DNA from: Lenisia limosa
Lineage: Eukaryota > Breviatea
Assembly (NCBI GenBank): GCA_001655205.1
Contig: LPNZ01009018.1
Span: forward strand, 1 to 23,061
Direction: 5' to 3'
Length of the DNA: 23,061 nucleotides
Shown: one piece after another, positions 1 through 11,600 of the stretch
Layout: every line of letters begins with the position of its first letter
How positions within the stretch are numbered: position 1 is the first letter of the stretch
The notes under the pieces: model-generated
Seen by the model: the letters and a program-made list of their open reading frames with translations, nothing else
What the model was told of the DNA's origin: nothing
Database searches by the model: none
Program-made: the position numbers and the translations under genes

Positions 1-50
1 TGGGGAGTGGGTGTAAAGGATGACCAAGTGGGGAGTGGGTGTAAAGGATG
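1..50. repeat. 28-bp tandem duplication (1.8 copies)
   Basis: A 28-base unit beginning TGGGGAGTGGGTG occupies 1-28 and is repeated at 29-50 with the last six bases missing. It lies just upstream of the exon at 97-143, so it is probably inside an intron of the Arg/Ser-rich gene. It is cut by the window edge, so the true copy number is unknown. Confidence 0.85.
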
Positions 51-96
51 GATGATTAAGAGGTTATTTGATCTCTCGTGATTGTTCATTTTTCAG

Positions 97-967
97 ATTT
101 CCATTCTGCGTTCCCACAATGAAGAAATTGAGCCGCTCTCAAGGTGAGTCTCTCTCTTCCTTCTGGAATGCTGAACCCCAAGCGTTGCTAAAATGCACTT
201 TACTTCACATGACTTCTATAAATGCTGAATGAGTATCGGTATTTGTATGTTTTACAACCCCTGTGTAATAAGGGCTTTCTGATTACTTTATTTAGAAGGT
301 CGAACACCCCAAGGAGAAGTCGCAGTGCGTCACGGGGCCGTAACCAGGTGGGGGGTAATCAGGGGTAATCACAATATCTCTTCTCTCCGCTCCTCTTAGG
401 GTTTCTGACCAGTATGGAGCGTGAAAACAATAGTATGAGTAGTTGGAGAGTTGAATTTTTCTAATCAATCCAGGAATCAATGAATGCATCATTTGCCAGG
501 TTAGCGGGGGTAGGTAGGAGTATGATTGGTTCATGGTATACGTACAGATCCCATGCCTTCTCTCACCAGAGCTTCTCTTTGTTCACAAAAGCATAGAATT
601 CCTCGATCAATCAGTCTCTCTCTTTTTTTTTTCTTTTTTTTTTTTACATTTTTTCATTCGCTTTTAGGAGTGAAAAGCGCTGGTCCCCAGCAGTCGAGGA
701 GCACAGAGGGCCAATTATTGGTGGGTATTTTTCGTGGTGTTAGGAGGAGATGTGTTGGTAATACTGCTGTGGGCACTAGGGCTTGTTTCCTCCTTGCTTC
801 TAAAACACTCAAGATGTTGACACGAAGTTGGATAGCGTGGGCTTTGTTTTCTAATTCCCAGTAGAATTGTTATTTTCACGCTTCCATTCACCCACCCCCC
901 AGACCAGAGAAGAGTGGAAGCCCTGAGAAACCTGAGATACCTGGAAACTACCACCAAAAGAGGGTAA
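97..967 (+). CDS. Arg/Ser-rich protein, C-terminal exons (partial)
   Basis: The model is four exons: 97-143, 296-364, 668-720 and 903-967, ending in TAA at 965-967. Introns have GT-AG ends and the phases agree across all three junctions (2, 2, 1). The second exon reads RRSNTPRRSRSASRGRNQ, a short RS-type stretch as found in SR splicing factors and other nuclear RNA-processing proteins. The last exon reads QRRVEALRNLRYLETTTKRG before the stop. No folded domain is recognisable in this tail, and the 5' part of the gene lies outside the window. The weakest point is the donor at 365: splicing at CAG/GTGGGG (353) would also be possible, but it puts a stop two codons into the next exon. Role in splicing is inferred from composition only. 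Confidence 0.5.
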
Positions 968-1391
968 AGTGTTAGGACTTATTAGCTTTTTTATTTGTGT
1001 ATTATGAATTTTATGAGGTTTTTTTTAGTCTTTTGAGCGTCGAATAATATCAAAATTCTTCGATAATATCGATATTTTATTGTCTTTTTTGGACTTGTGA
1101 GGCTATTTGCCTTGGAATGGCAATGTTAGGCATTATTTACTTAGACGTTACCCCTCAGACTCACAAATCCCAAGGTTATACTATACACAAATACATTACA
1201 TTAAAATCACAACCCAAATACAAATAACCCTAAACCTCCAACTGGACTTGGGCTGGGAACTTCAGCTGACTATAAACAGCCTTGACTGATTTGAGAGACA
1301 AATGGTCAAGCGCTGAAGATGACGCCTTGTTAAGAGAGTCACATATGGCCTGAAGCAATAAGAGAGTCACATATGGCCTGAAGCAATAAGA
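968..1391. other. Convergent intergenic spacer
   Basis: This is the space between the stop codons of the Arg/Ser-rich gene (plus) and the LRR gene (minus). It is AT-rich on the left and holds a 28-base tandem duplication on the right. No exon-like segment with good splice sites and family similarity was found. It should contain both 3' untranslated regions. Confidence 0.5.
1332..1387. repeat. 28-bp perfect tandem duplication
   Basis: A 28-base unit starting AAGAGAGTCACATATGG is present at 1332-1359 and again at 1360-1387 with no mismatch. It ends five bases from the stop codon of the minus-strand LRR gene, so it lies in that gene's 3' untranslated region. Confidence 0.9.
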
Positions 1392-3768
1392 TTAAGTAGT
1401 AGAGACCCTTCCCCTCACAGCTACGCCTTTATGGCTGCCAAGAGGATTGTTGTCCAAAATCAGAGTCTGAAGGGCATAGTTCTGCTTGAGGCCTTTTGCC
1501 AAGGAAAGTGCATTCTGGGGGATATCAAGGAAAGGGCAATATGAGGGGAGGTAGGATATAGAGCGAACTGGTGTGAGTGTAACACTTATTTGCAGAAACA
1601 AAACATCCAAATATAATACAATTTCGAGAAGATACACAAAGCAAAAAGGCGAGGCACAGTGGGTTGCAGGCCTACCTCGTAATTGAGACGGTTTCCGGCC
1701 AAGTTGAGGGAGGACAAGACACTATTATCGCACAAGAGGTCCCCAAGAGTTTCTTTGGTCCCGGTTGTAGGCGATGTGGCAAGTCCGTTGTTCGACATAT
1801 TCACAACCTGGGGGGGGGGGGNNNNNNNNNNNNNNNNNNNNNNNNNNNNNNNNNNNNNNNNNNNNNNNNNNNNNNNNNNNNNNTTGGCTGACAACACGAG
1901 GGTTGATAACAAAACAAACAAAGCCCAGGCTGGTCGCTTCTGCAGCACATCATCCCTCACTCCAACGGTGGTGAATGTTAGATAATATTTGTTTTGTATT
2001 TTGGGGTTTCCAGAACTCGCACCTTCAGATTTTGATTCACTCGAAGGCCTTGAATCACAGCCTTTGCGCCTTGTAATCTGACAATGGTGATGATGATGAT
2101 GGTGGTGGTGATGATAACGGTGATGATGATGATGATAGTGGAGTGATAATGCCCCCCCCCCCAACCTTAACGATGATCTTGAGAGATCTAGCTCTTCAAG
2201 AGTGAAGTTCTTGGCGATCATTTCTCCAAGGGCTTTTCCTCCAGCATCCCCACAATTGTTACCACTAAAATGGTCAAAAGAAAGATTATAATGATTAGAG
2301 CAATAAGAATCTCTATTGACAGTTAAGCCATCAATACAACTGGTAAGGCATCTATATGTCAACATTTAGTATCATATTTGTCAACAGACCCCACCTCAGA
2401 TTCAAGAAGCGCAATGAAGGGTTTTGCGCCAAGGAGGCGGCAATCAAAGCAATGTCTTTTTCTGTAAATTTGTTTTTTGAGAGGTTCAGCCTGACGAGGC
2501 TTCGGTTTGTTTCAATCATCGACGCAATCGCGATCGCACCCTTTGAGCGTTATTCCCTGGTCCAAAAGACCTATTATCGATGCTGATCGAGGAATTATCG
2601 AGAGACTTAGATTGGACTGGTTACGAAGTAATTAGACATAAAAACGGTTTTATCAGAATAAGTCACCCAAGCATTCCCTTCACGACTATCTTCACCCCCC
2701 CCCCCNNNNNNNNNNNNNNNNNNNNNNNNNNNNNNNNNNNNNNNNNNNNNNNNNNNNNNNNNNNNNNNNNCAGATCTGTGATCTGACAATTGGTCATTGA
2801 CAGGGCCTCGGAAAGCGCTTGGGCACCGCCGCAGCCGATGGAATTGTCCGAAATGTGCAGCGTATTAATTGCAGTGTTAACCTGGGGGTGTAAATCGCCA
2901 ATGAGGTTTTCGTTCATATATTAATAGACATTTGTTCATATAATGGCCAAATACTATTCTTGAAATCCATTGATCATCTGCCTACTCTGAGGGACGCGGC
3001 TAAAGCTTCCATACCCTACATGGTGAGACTTGACGTTATCATATGTACAATTTGGGGCTGCATTGAAGTAATATTTGGAATATGGTAAGGTGCTGCTACT
3101 TTTTACGACTTAAAAAGTCCTGTTTTAATACGCACATTCTATTCGCCCCCAGGAACTGCATTTTCTTTGCACCCACCAGGGGACCCAAGCCATGGTGGGC
3201 CATGCGGAAGACGTCTTCATGAGACCGCTTCAGGTAAAACGTTACTGGGACGCATCCTAGCTCTTCGCATTTCTCAAGATACGTCTGTTGACATAGCGAG
3301 GTGAAAGTGGAGTACTTGCCTGAAAAGGAAGTTAGAAATGGTGAAGGTGGAGCTAAAAAGGAAGCTAGAAGAGAAACATGGTGAATTCCAGGCTGTATTC
3401 CCCCTCCCCCACTTTTACTCTGAACTTCATGAAATTCTTCGTTAAAATCAAAACCGGCTAGTTCGTCTTCAGAGTCTGGGGGGGGGGGAGTAAAATTGGA
3501 AAATTTATGAAACAAAAAAAACCAAATCAACTCTCTGNNNNNNNNNNNNNNNNNNNNNNNNNNNNNNNNNNNNNNNNNNNNNNNNNNNNNNNNNNNNNNN
3601 NNNNNNNNNNNNNNNNNNNNNNNNNNNNNNNNNNNNNNNNNNNNNNNNNNNNNNNNNNNNNNNNNNNNNNNNNNNNNNNNNNNNNNNNNNNNNNNNNNNN
3701 NNNNCCCTCCAAACATTATACCCCCTCTAACCAGGGTGCTGAGTTTCTTCCGGTTCTGGAGATGACAT
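1392..3768 (-). CDS. Leucine-rich-repeat protein, RNase-inhibitor type (LRRC74-like)
   Basis: Ten exons on the minus strand, in transcript order: 3768-3732, 3475-3419, 3319-3177, 3015-2986, 2881-2771 (one further base in the gap), 2570-2395, 2264-2166, 2077-2023, 1807-1676, 1514-1392. The phases match at every junction. About 320 residues are encoded. The start is MSSPEPEETQHP at 3768, followed by an acidic segment and then YLEKCEELGCVPVTFYLK and HHGLGP, the cap that precedes the repeats in LRRC74-type proteins. Eight to nine 28-residue repeats follow, with hallmarks such as LHISDNSIGCGGAQAL, LNLSKNKFTEKDIALIA, LNLAGNRLNYENALSLAKGL and LILDNNPLGSHKG. The protein should be a curved, intracellular binding scaffold. 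Its ligand is unknown. One frame break at about 2539 is discussed in the findings. The C-terminus stops in mid-repeat, so another 3' exon is possible. Confidence 0.8.
1808..2022 (-). mobile_element. Introner-like intron, copy B (LRR intron 8, gapped)
   Basis: The intron runs from a GTGCGA donor at 2022 to a long C tract and CAG acceptor at 1808, with a 62-base gap inside. Its segment at 1891-1933 aligns with 21521-21568 in the last intron of the PUF60-like gene, in the same transcript orientation. Shared cores (plus strand) include AGGGTTGATAAC and CAAAGCCCAGG. The host exons are unrelated, so the similarity is not gene homology. Confidence 0.6.
2082..2165. repeat. Trinucleotide microsatellite plus C tract in LRR intron 7
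   Basis: An imperfect TGA/TGG trinucleotide run covers about 2086-2140. It is followed by about ten C at 2152-2162, next to the donor of the same intron (on the minus strand, GTTGGGGG). Both are inside the intron between exons 2264-2166 and 2077-2023 and do not encode protein in the spliced model. Confidence 0.8.
3476..3731 (-). mobile_element. Introner-like intron, copy C (LRR intron 1, gapped)
   Basis: This intron has a donor at 3731 and a CCCCCCCAG acceptor at 3476. A 167-base gap occupies its middle. The acceptor-proximal segment, 3487-3530, matches 21471-21514 of the PUF60-like last intron almost base for base: shared runs (plus strand) include TAAAATTGGAAAA, TTATGAAACAAAAAA and CCAAATCAA. 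The orientation relative to the transcript is the same in both genes. Confidence 0.65.
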
Positions 3769-4600
3769 ATTTGGCCTAAATGTGTAAATAATGTAAATAT
3801 CATTATATTATGTATCTTGGGATCAAGAAACTGAAAAAAGTTTGTATCAGGTCGAAGCAGTCTCATGTTAACAAGGGTATCATATATCTGATTTTACACA
3901 CTATGACAAATATCTCTTTTAGCTTCAACCAGATCCTTTTTTAAATTTCTAGATATCATATCAACACTATGACAGCGGAGTATTATATGATATATTGCCC
4001 CATATCCACAAGTGTTATTATAATATGACATAATATGTAGTACTTTCCATCAAAATGATGAAAGAGATAACACCAGGGTTTATCCTGAGTGTATCAGAGT
4101 ATAAATGAGACTAGACGGTCAATTTTCAGAGGCGACACGGCATCATATTACTGCGTGGAAAATGATAGTATGTGTGAAAAGAACGATATAGTGTACGTTA
4201 CAACAATATACCCCTAGCTGGCGCTCCGCTGAATAAGGAGGCCCACATCCAGCAATACTGGTGAAAATGAACATTTAATATCTAACTGCACTGTCACCTC
4301 CATCCTCCATCAAAGGGTATAAATATAAACAAGTTCTTTATTCCCATGGGCTCCATAGTTGAGGAAACGCTAACCCCCCCNNNNNNNNNNNNNNNNNNNN
4401 NNNNNNNNNNNNNNNNNNNNNNNNNNNNNNNNNNNNNNNNNNNNNNNNNNNNNNNNNNCTTGAGAGTACTCAATTGGTAATCAGACAGCAAGAGCAAATA
4501 CCAGAGAGATTGATTTCGAGTGAGTGGGAGTAGTAAGGGGTGGGTTCAACCCAAATCAACCAACGCCCTTTTGGCCTGTGTCTGTGTGGTGGTGGAGAGG

Positions 4601-4636
4601 AATGAGCAAGCAAATGAGCAAGCAAATGAGCAAGGA
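4601..4636. repeat. 12-bp tandem repeat, 3 copies
   Basis: The unit AATGAGCAAGCA occurs three times in a row (4601-4612, 4613-4624, 4625-4636, the last with one change). It is followed by a GA-rich stretch to about 4680. Confidence 0.85.
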
Positions 4637-5248
4637 TAGGAATGAGAGGTTGGAGAGAGAGAGGCTAGAGAGGCAAAGATGAAAAAGGTTGGCTGGTGCA
4701 AAACGATTGAGGGGATGGCTCCATAAACGTATTTTTACAGGGTACAAAATACTGAGGTAGAGGCAAAAACAGAACAGCACCCCTTCCCTCTTTGCCTTAT
4801 CCTTTAATAAAGTTATTATAGTAAGTAAACCTGTTATTAAGCCTTTGTGAAAACTAAAATCAAAATACGTGCGAAATACTCCCAGAAACTCTCTCCCTCC
4901 TTTCTTTTTTTTCCGATTGTTCGTTGGTTAGGCTGCTCTCCATATCATCATATACAAAGTGTTCCTCATGCATGTTCACTGAAAAAAAACAGACAACACA
5001 CAGATACGCACAATCCACAACCTCTTATTGTCCAGAACCTCCTCGGTCCAAGCTAATCATGGAGTTGGTACGAGCTACTACTCAACAAAAGTGCTTTGCA
5101 GGAGTGTTCAAGGCTACAGTATGTTGGGTATTTTGAACGTTCTGGAGACGTTTCTGGCTGCGGAAACTTGCTGGAGTAAGCCAGAACACAGTTATGGACC
5201 CCTTATGGCTCTCCTTCCTTGAGGTTCGGATGTACACTTTCTGGGATA

Positions 5249-5300
5249 TTTGCTCTGTGATTTCCCAAGGAAAATAGGTCAAGACTTATCCAGGTCACTC
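5249..5300 (+). repeat. Dispersed ~50-bp repeat, copy 1
   Basis: The segment beginning TTTGCTCTGTGATTTCCCAA matches 18153-18199 in an intron of the downstream gene with few changes and one four-base gap. Shared cores are CCCAAGGAAAA, TCAAGACTTA and GGTCACT. This copy lies 50 bases upstream of the proposed start codon at 5350. Confidence 0.7.
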
Positions 5301-5349
5301 AGTGGTACCTTCTCAATTGGTAGAATTGCGAATGATGTATTATTCGTGG

Positions 5350-5655
5350 ATGATTCAACACAATTCATTTTTTAGTTATTCTATCCTCACAATAAAGGCT
5401 TTTTTACCATTCACTCCGCGGGATGACGAATACGGATACATGAAGATTGTCAACGGTTTGTTGGTGTAAATGTAATCAGCCGAGCCAAAATTGTATGTAT
5501 TGTTACAAACGTCATTGCAATATTGTTCAGTCTTATATTTAGGTCAAAAGTTTTCGATTCTTTCGATCAGTCGTGGTCTCACTGCAACTGCAATGGTTAT
5601 CAACAAGAACGGTTTCATCGGTCGCGTGCCTTTCAACTACTTAAGAGACTTTCAG
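5350..5655 (+). other. SH3 domain (exons 1-2 of the giant gene)
   Basis: Exon 1 (5350-5455) and exon 2 (5543-5655) join in phase 1. They read KAFLPFTPRDDEYGYMK, then GQKFSIL and NGFIGRVPFNYL. This follows the SH3 order: an ALYDY-like first strand, an acidic RT loop (DDE), a hydrophobic-plus-G turn, and a closing G-x-(V/I)-P-x-N-Y motif. The usual Trp pair of the ligand groove is not evident, so ligand binding may differ. The ATG at 5350 is the first in-frame Met before this domain. An internal Met at 5440 would remove its first strand. Confidence 0.55.
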
Positions 5656-8600
5656 GTAAAGTGGAACACGATGAAGAGAAGACAAAACCAGATTCAGACT
5701 TTGTTTATGATATCATACTATATAGCCTCATACATTTGGACATTTTGTTTGTTATTTTTGAAGGAGAAATGCATTAAAATTCCGGCTTAAGTGACCACAT
5801 TATGGTTTAAAAATCTGGTGTAGTCCTACAGAGAGGACAAAACCAGGACTATGACTTTTCCCCCACAATCGGGAGGTACAAGTACTGAAGAAGATATAAT
5901 ATTACATATTTATTGTTTTGCTGTTTCTCAATTTTTAGGTTGCGAAAGGGGCCAATGGAAAGCGAATCCCTCCAGAAACCTTTAATAATATTGTGGGTTT
6001 GGGAGGTTAAAAAGAGGCAAGCATCAGAATGTGTTACGTCACGTAATGTGTTATGCCACGTAATGTGTTATGCCACGTAATGTGTTCACTTTTTAATAAA
6101 ATAGCCTTGTTTAAAAGGAAGTCGCTGCACTTTCCAGAATTGCACTTATCAACACCCGCAAGAAGAAAGAATGTTCGAATCCTTCAATAGAGAGGTAATG
6201 TATATGATAATAACGTGCCGATAGAACCTACTTTTTGGTATTGGTCAAGTTTATTCTTTTAGGACTGTCCACATGAAGACCAATGTACAAATTTTTTTTG
6301 CAAAAAGAAACACCCAATTGAGGTGTGCTGAAGTCAAATGTATTGATACTTGATCAATTGAATCAATTAGGGTTGTTTTGCCAATATCTTTTAGTTGCTT
6401 TGGAAATTGAAACAGAAGAATTTCTTATTGACTTTAGGAAAGGTGCTGTCGGTTTGGTGAATTCTGTCCAAGTCAAACTGAATGTAAATATTGTCACCCG
6501 GTTATCAAGGTTAGTTGAAATTTTGTCAGATCAACTTCTCTGGCAGAAATGAGTTATTTTTTTAAGGATTGCCGAATGAAAGACAATTGCAAGTTGGTTT
6601 CTTGCAGGTTCAACCACAGTGACAATCGGACAACACCTTGCTTCCGAGACAGTGCCTGTGATTCCACAAACTGCACTCTTCTCCACTCTTCCAACAGAAA
6701 TGTTTGTATTTCATAGGAAGGGCTTTAATATGATAAAAATTGCTGTTCAATTCCTATAGTAGGTGTTGAGCGGGCTACAGTGTTTTGATTACTTTGGTTT
6801 ATATCATTCAGCAGATACAGACCCCCTAACCTAGCCAGTCTGCGAACAACCGATCAAACCGTCAGGATCAATCAATCCGTTCTTCCCCCAATCAATCACA
6901 GGCCGCACAAATGTCGGTTGGATTTGATGTAATGTTAAATTAAACTGTTTCATTTTGATTTTTCGATATTCCTTGTTTTTTACTGATGTAAATTCCCTGA
7001 AAATTACTTTTTTTTTTTTTTTTTTATTTTTTTTTTNNNNNNNNNNNNNNNNNNNNNNNNNNNNNNNNNNNNNNNNNNNNNNNNNNNNNNNNNNNNNNNN
7101 NNNNNNNNNNNNNTAGACGGCTTCGGCCAGATGCAACATTTTTTATTTTTCATATATATATTATAATATTGTGCATGTTGATGGTTTAGTGAGGAAAGCC
7201 TTGTTGTTAAAGAGGAAGAGGTATGTTGGAGGTGTATAGCCAATTATGTGATATTTTAGTTGAAGGCAAAGTTAGAAAGAATCCAAACGTCTTTTCCGGA
7301 AAGGTGAGAGAATGTGGAAGCCTCGTAGTTGTATAATTCTGTAGAATGAGCAAGCAAGAGGTTCAGTTCAGTTTCCGTCAATGTCGCCGCTTCCCTAAAG
7401 AAGTAAGTAATTGATTGTCTTTGATTGTGTGATGAAGGGGTTTTTGGCTTTGAATTTTTTCAAAAATGTCCTTTCTTATTTTGTATTAGAGATATTTTGT
7501 AACCTGTTTTTTGCACATCTATAAACTACTTGTATAAGTCAGAAGTTGACAAGTACAGACAAGTGATGTAACTTGACTAACATCCTAGTTTGTTGTCTAT
7601 TTTGACTCGCTACATAAGCTGTTTGAGCAAACCAAAAAGGAGCACTTCGATGTTAATGATTTCAAATTGATGGTGAAGGGGGAAATAAATGTAACAAAAT
7701 TAATTATGTATATTATATACTATATTGATACAAAATTGAACAAAGAGACCTTTGTGGTTCAGATTCACTGCTCCATTTCCCCTCAACACGCCAGGTTGAG
7801 TACATTAATGATTTTGAACTTCCAGGATACTTGCAACAACTAGAGGTACGCATGATTCAATACAATAATATTATTTTTACCTAAATATATCATCAGATGA
7901 TGTGTGTATGATATGATATATATACTATACATACAATTTCTTTTTGATTTCTTAAATGGCAAAATATATAATATACATAGTACATATATATGTATATACA
8001 ATGTCATATGATACGTGTTAATTAATGTAGGCCAAAACAGAAAAGGTTGCTTACTTGGAAAGAGCTATTGAAAACACAAACCTCTTCATGAATAAGTTGA
8101 TGCAAACTCTTGGTACGATGTATGTATAAAATTAGATAAAATCAGAGGGTGTCTGATCAAAATAAATATAATATGATAATATAATATTTAGCTATATTAT
8201 AACTCATACTATTATGTATTATACTATGAAGAAATGAGAAATATAAGGTTGTATCTGGTTCAAGCCGTCCGTTCACGCCATCACACTTTGAAGAGAATTG
8301 AATTTATTAATCCACCAATCATTTGCCTAACAACTTAGTACACAAATAATCATGTGTTAAAACTTTATTTAATTTGTCAAAGTAAGATATTTTGCATAGG
8401 CTGAAGGTTGGGTTGATGTTATGTTTAAAGCATGTTGCCAAACAGTCACCCTTATAGAAAGTATGACTTGTGTTCAGCTAAATATTCTGATTCAAAGAGA
8501 GTCCTTCAGGATCTGTAATTTCCTCCCGTCTCTTGCATTTCGAAACGAGGTGAGCTCTATGAGGTGTATTATAGATATAATAATAACAGATAGTACAGTA

Positions 8601-11600
8601 TATTATACCAAGGATGCTTTCGATTTGAAAATTATTCTTGATAATTTAGTTTATGGCTTTTTTGTTTACCCCACTTTTTGGGTTTTCCGGCATTATATAG
8701 TATCTTCTGTTATAAAAGCCAATTATTTTATTAACGTTTTTGTACATACGATTTCAAAAATGAACCCTCCCACATGTTACAAGAATAGATACTTTCTACA
8801 ATTGAAACCAACCGGGTAGCATTTGTTATTGGGTCAACCGGAAGTGGCAAGTCAACGCAGGTTTGTTGTGTCATTGGCACACAGTAATGAAACCCGTGTT
8901 GTTAATATATTATATACTACTATCACATCATGCCATTATGGATTTACTCATTTTAGATTCCGTTCTACCTCGCTCAAAACCACAAAAAACCCAAGTTTTC
9001 AGGAAGAATTGTTCTTTGTACACAAGTGAGCATCAAATGAAACACTTTCTGATGCCATTTTTATTGCTTTGTTATTGGGGCTGTTTGAAAGAAATGCGAC
9101 GCATAGTTTGATAGATTTGTAGTTTGGCTTTGCATTTTTGAAAATTGAAGTTATTTTACAATCTAGCCGTCTGCTGTTGCAGCAAGGTCTCTCTATCATC
9201 GAGTCAACGCGGAGTATTGCAACACCACGGACGCCTGTAAAACACTCCAAGAAAATGTCAGTGGGCACTTAATAGTGCTGCATATTTAAGCTTATAATGC
9301 TATTTCAAAAGCAAAGTGGAGGCAATCTAACGCTATTAATATATCACACTGATATTATATTATCAAAAGAGAAATTGTTCCGAAAAGACCAACTTTCTTG
9401 AAAATCTGTTTACGGTCAGGCAGTAGGAATTCTGACGGCAAATATGAACCGAGTACATCAGAGCAACCAAGTTATCTACATCACTGAATCTCGTCTCCTT
9501 AACGCGCTAGCTAATAAGAAGCTAACTCCTACTGTCTGCTACCGTACCATCACTCCTTTCAGCTGAGCTCTTGATATATCATGCGTTTCAGCTATGTTAC
9601 CGTTTAAGATCGGGTTTGACAAAGTCACCTCCATCATTTTGGACGAAGCTCATGAGAGATCTCTTGAAATGGACCTTCTCCTTGGGTTAGCAAAGACGCC
9701 GCCACCAGCAATTGAACATTGCAAAGTAAGGGTTGTTTAAAGAAATTCTCAATTCTACAGTCAGAATTGAATGGTTAATTATAAATTACAAAAGAGTATA
9801 GGGGTTATGATTCAGTGTTTTGATCTAACATAGTATATCACTATCACATATGAAATTATCATTTCTCACATCACTTGACCTTTGTTTCAGATTTTGATTC
9901 AATCTGCCACGCTCAATTCCAAATCAATGAAGACATTTTTTGGTGTTGTGCCTTGCGTCAATATTATCGGTTTGGTGACTTCTTTCTCCTGTAGTGTTTA
10001 CATGTCTATATAAGTTACTCTCACAATTTAAAAGAATCAATCTTGGAATATAATATGATCATGGTTCATTTATATGATAGGTTTCCCTTCTCACCCAAAC
10101 AGGGAAGTCTTTTCCTATTGAAACGATATATGAAAATGTCTTGCCCGACGACGACGTGTTTCATCTTGCTGGTATGATGGTGCAATTGGAAATGCTAGAA
10201 AAGTAGTTCTGTTTTCTTATTTAAATGTAACCAACAGAACATAATAATAATAGCAGAATGATATTATATACAGTATAACAAGTATTGACCAACAAAATCA
10301 AATGCATCTATCGCTGATAAATCAATAATATGATCATACACTAATATTATATTCAAGGCACACTGAGTTGTAAGGTAAATGATTAGGAAAATTAATCACT
10401 ATTTGATCTCTTATTAGCGTGATGATATGACAGCTTCGGTGAGATACTTTCTAATTTGTATTTTATTTCTCTACGTAAAACCTATTTGACTTTGTTTAGG
10501 ATCAACAGGTCATCACCGTGTTCTTGTTGCAGCTATCAATCGAGCTTGGACCATCAACCAATCAAATGTTGGATGTTGAAACTAAAACATAATTACGTTT
10601 AATAAATATAGTATTATAATATGATACAGTTTTGTAACTGAGGGATTGCAGATTGCTTCAGTGTGTTGTTTTACATTCGGTTCAAGAAAATAGAAACGGC
10701 CAAATTGATTTTTTCAAATCTTCCTTTTACAATTTCCTTTCACCAAATGCAGGCCCCCGGAAACATTTTATGTTTCGTCGCCAATTTGGAGCAAGCAGAA
10801 AAGGCAGTAGAAGATTACACACAATTGGTATTATTCTAAGTCATTGTTTTACTTTTGATCTGTTCATTTTACTCACTAATACTCTTTTAAACTTGTGATA
10901 ATTTTGTTCATAATTTCAACTTGAATATCGAACATGCAATCATATCTATCATGGATAAGGGACAGTATTACAAGTTGAAAGTCGATTGTATGACTTGAGA
11001 CTTTGTACGCAGTATTTTGATTGAATTTGCTCCATTTCCATTTCACCTTTTATTTGAATTCAGGCCGAGGAAGACAGTTCTGTTGCCTACGCGTTAACGG
11101 AGTCGAATACTGAAGTTTTCCCTGACATCATGAGACATTCAAAACACCGGAAGGTTAGGGGACGTAAGACCGTGTTAAGTCAAAGCACTTCAAACAAGTC
11201 AAAACTAATCAGGGGTTTTCACAGCTCTTACTATTTAGGTCATATTCGCAACAAAAATTGCCCAGACTTCCTTGACGCTTGACAGTGGGTGAGGCACTTA
11301 GAGTTTTGCTGATCTGAAAAGAAGCAAAAGCATGCTAAGAAATTATCATTCATCTTTTAGAAATAGGATTTGTGATTGATTGTGGATTTGAGGAAGTTAA
11401 AGTCTTCGACCCCAAAATGAGGTTATCATCTTTTCAAGTAAGGGCATGTGAATATGGTGTTTACTCTGTTCAATTGTAACATTTTATCTTAGTTGCAATA
11501 TTTTGTTCTCTCCCATATTTCCTCCTGACATATTAGATGAAGGCAATTAGCAGATCTTCAGCCATTCAAAGGATGGGTCGAACTGGAAGAACCCAACAAG

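Larger units (their letters stand above)
3769..5349. other. Divergent intergenic region (promoters expected)
   Basis: This lies between the starts of the LRR gene (minus) and the large helicase gene (plus), so both promoters should be here. It contains one gap (4381-4458) flanked by a C run, a 12-base tandem repeat at 4601-4636, an AATAAA at about 4806 and a copy of a dispersed repeat at 5249-5300. No convincing exon with family similarity was found on either strand. The edges of the gap (4360-4380 and 4459-4500) resemble the gap edges inside introns, so a small unrecognised gene cannot be excluded. Confidence 0.45.

Noticed and set aside
526-864. Plus-strand frame of 112 residues
   Set aside because: It spans a poly-T tract and intron sequence in a frame other than the one that links to the terminal exon at 903-967.
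1586-2365. A continuous 259-residue minus-strand reading frame
   Set aside because: It runs through introns, including the histidine-rich translation of a trinucleotide repeat and a gap. Only the parts 1676-1807 and 2166-2264 are exons.
4556-4780. Minus-strand frame rich in Leu, Ser and Cys
   Set aside because: It is the complement of a GA-rich and 12-base repeat stretch. Composition explains the open frame, and no splice or family support exists.
6031-6087. Regulatory array of TACGTCAC-like (CRE-like) sites
   Set aside because: Only the first copy contains the ACGTCA core. The others differ there, so a simple intronic tandem repeat explains it better.
7007-7036. Poly-T run as the tail of a reverse-strand retroposed copy
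   Set aside because: No target duplication or source gene could be seen, and the run borders a gap.
7004-7243. Lysine-rich minus-strand frame at the gap
   Set aside because: It is the translation of the complement of a poly-T run next to an assembly gap, inside an intron or gap of the plus-strand gene.
8549-8788. Continuation of the exon 8407-8549 frame to 8819
   Set aside because: A GTGAGC donor follows AACGAG at 8549, and the next acceptor at 8788 restores the DEAH N-terminal pattern in the correct phase.
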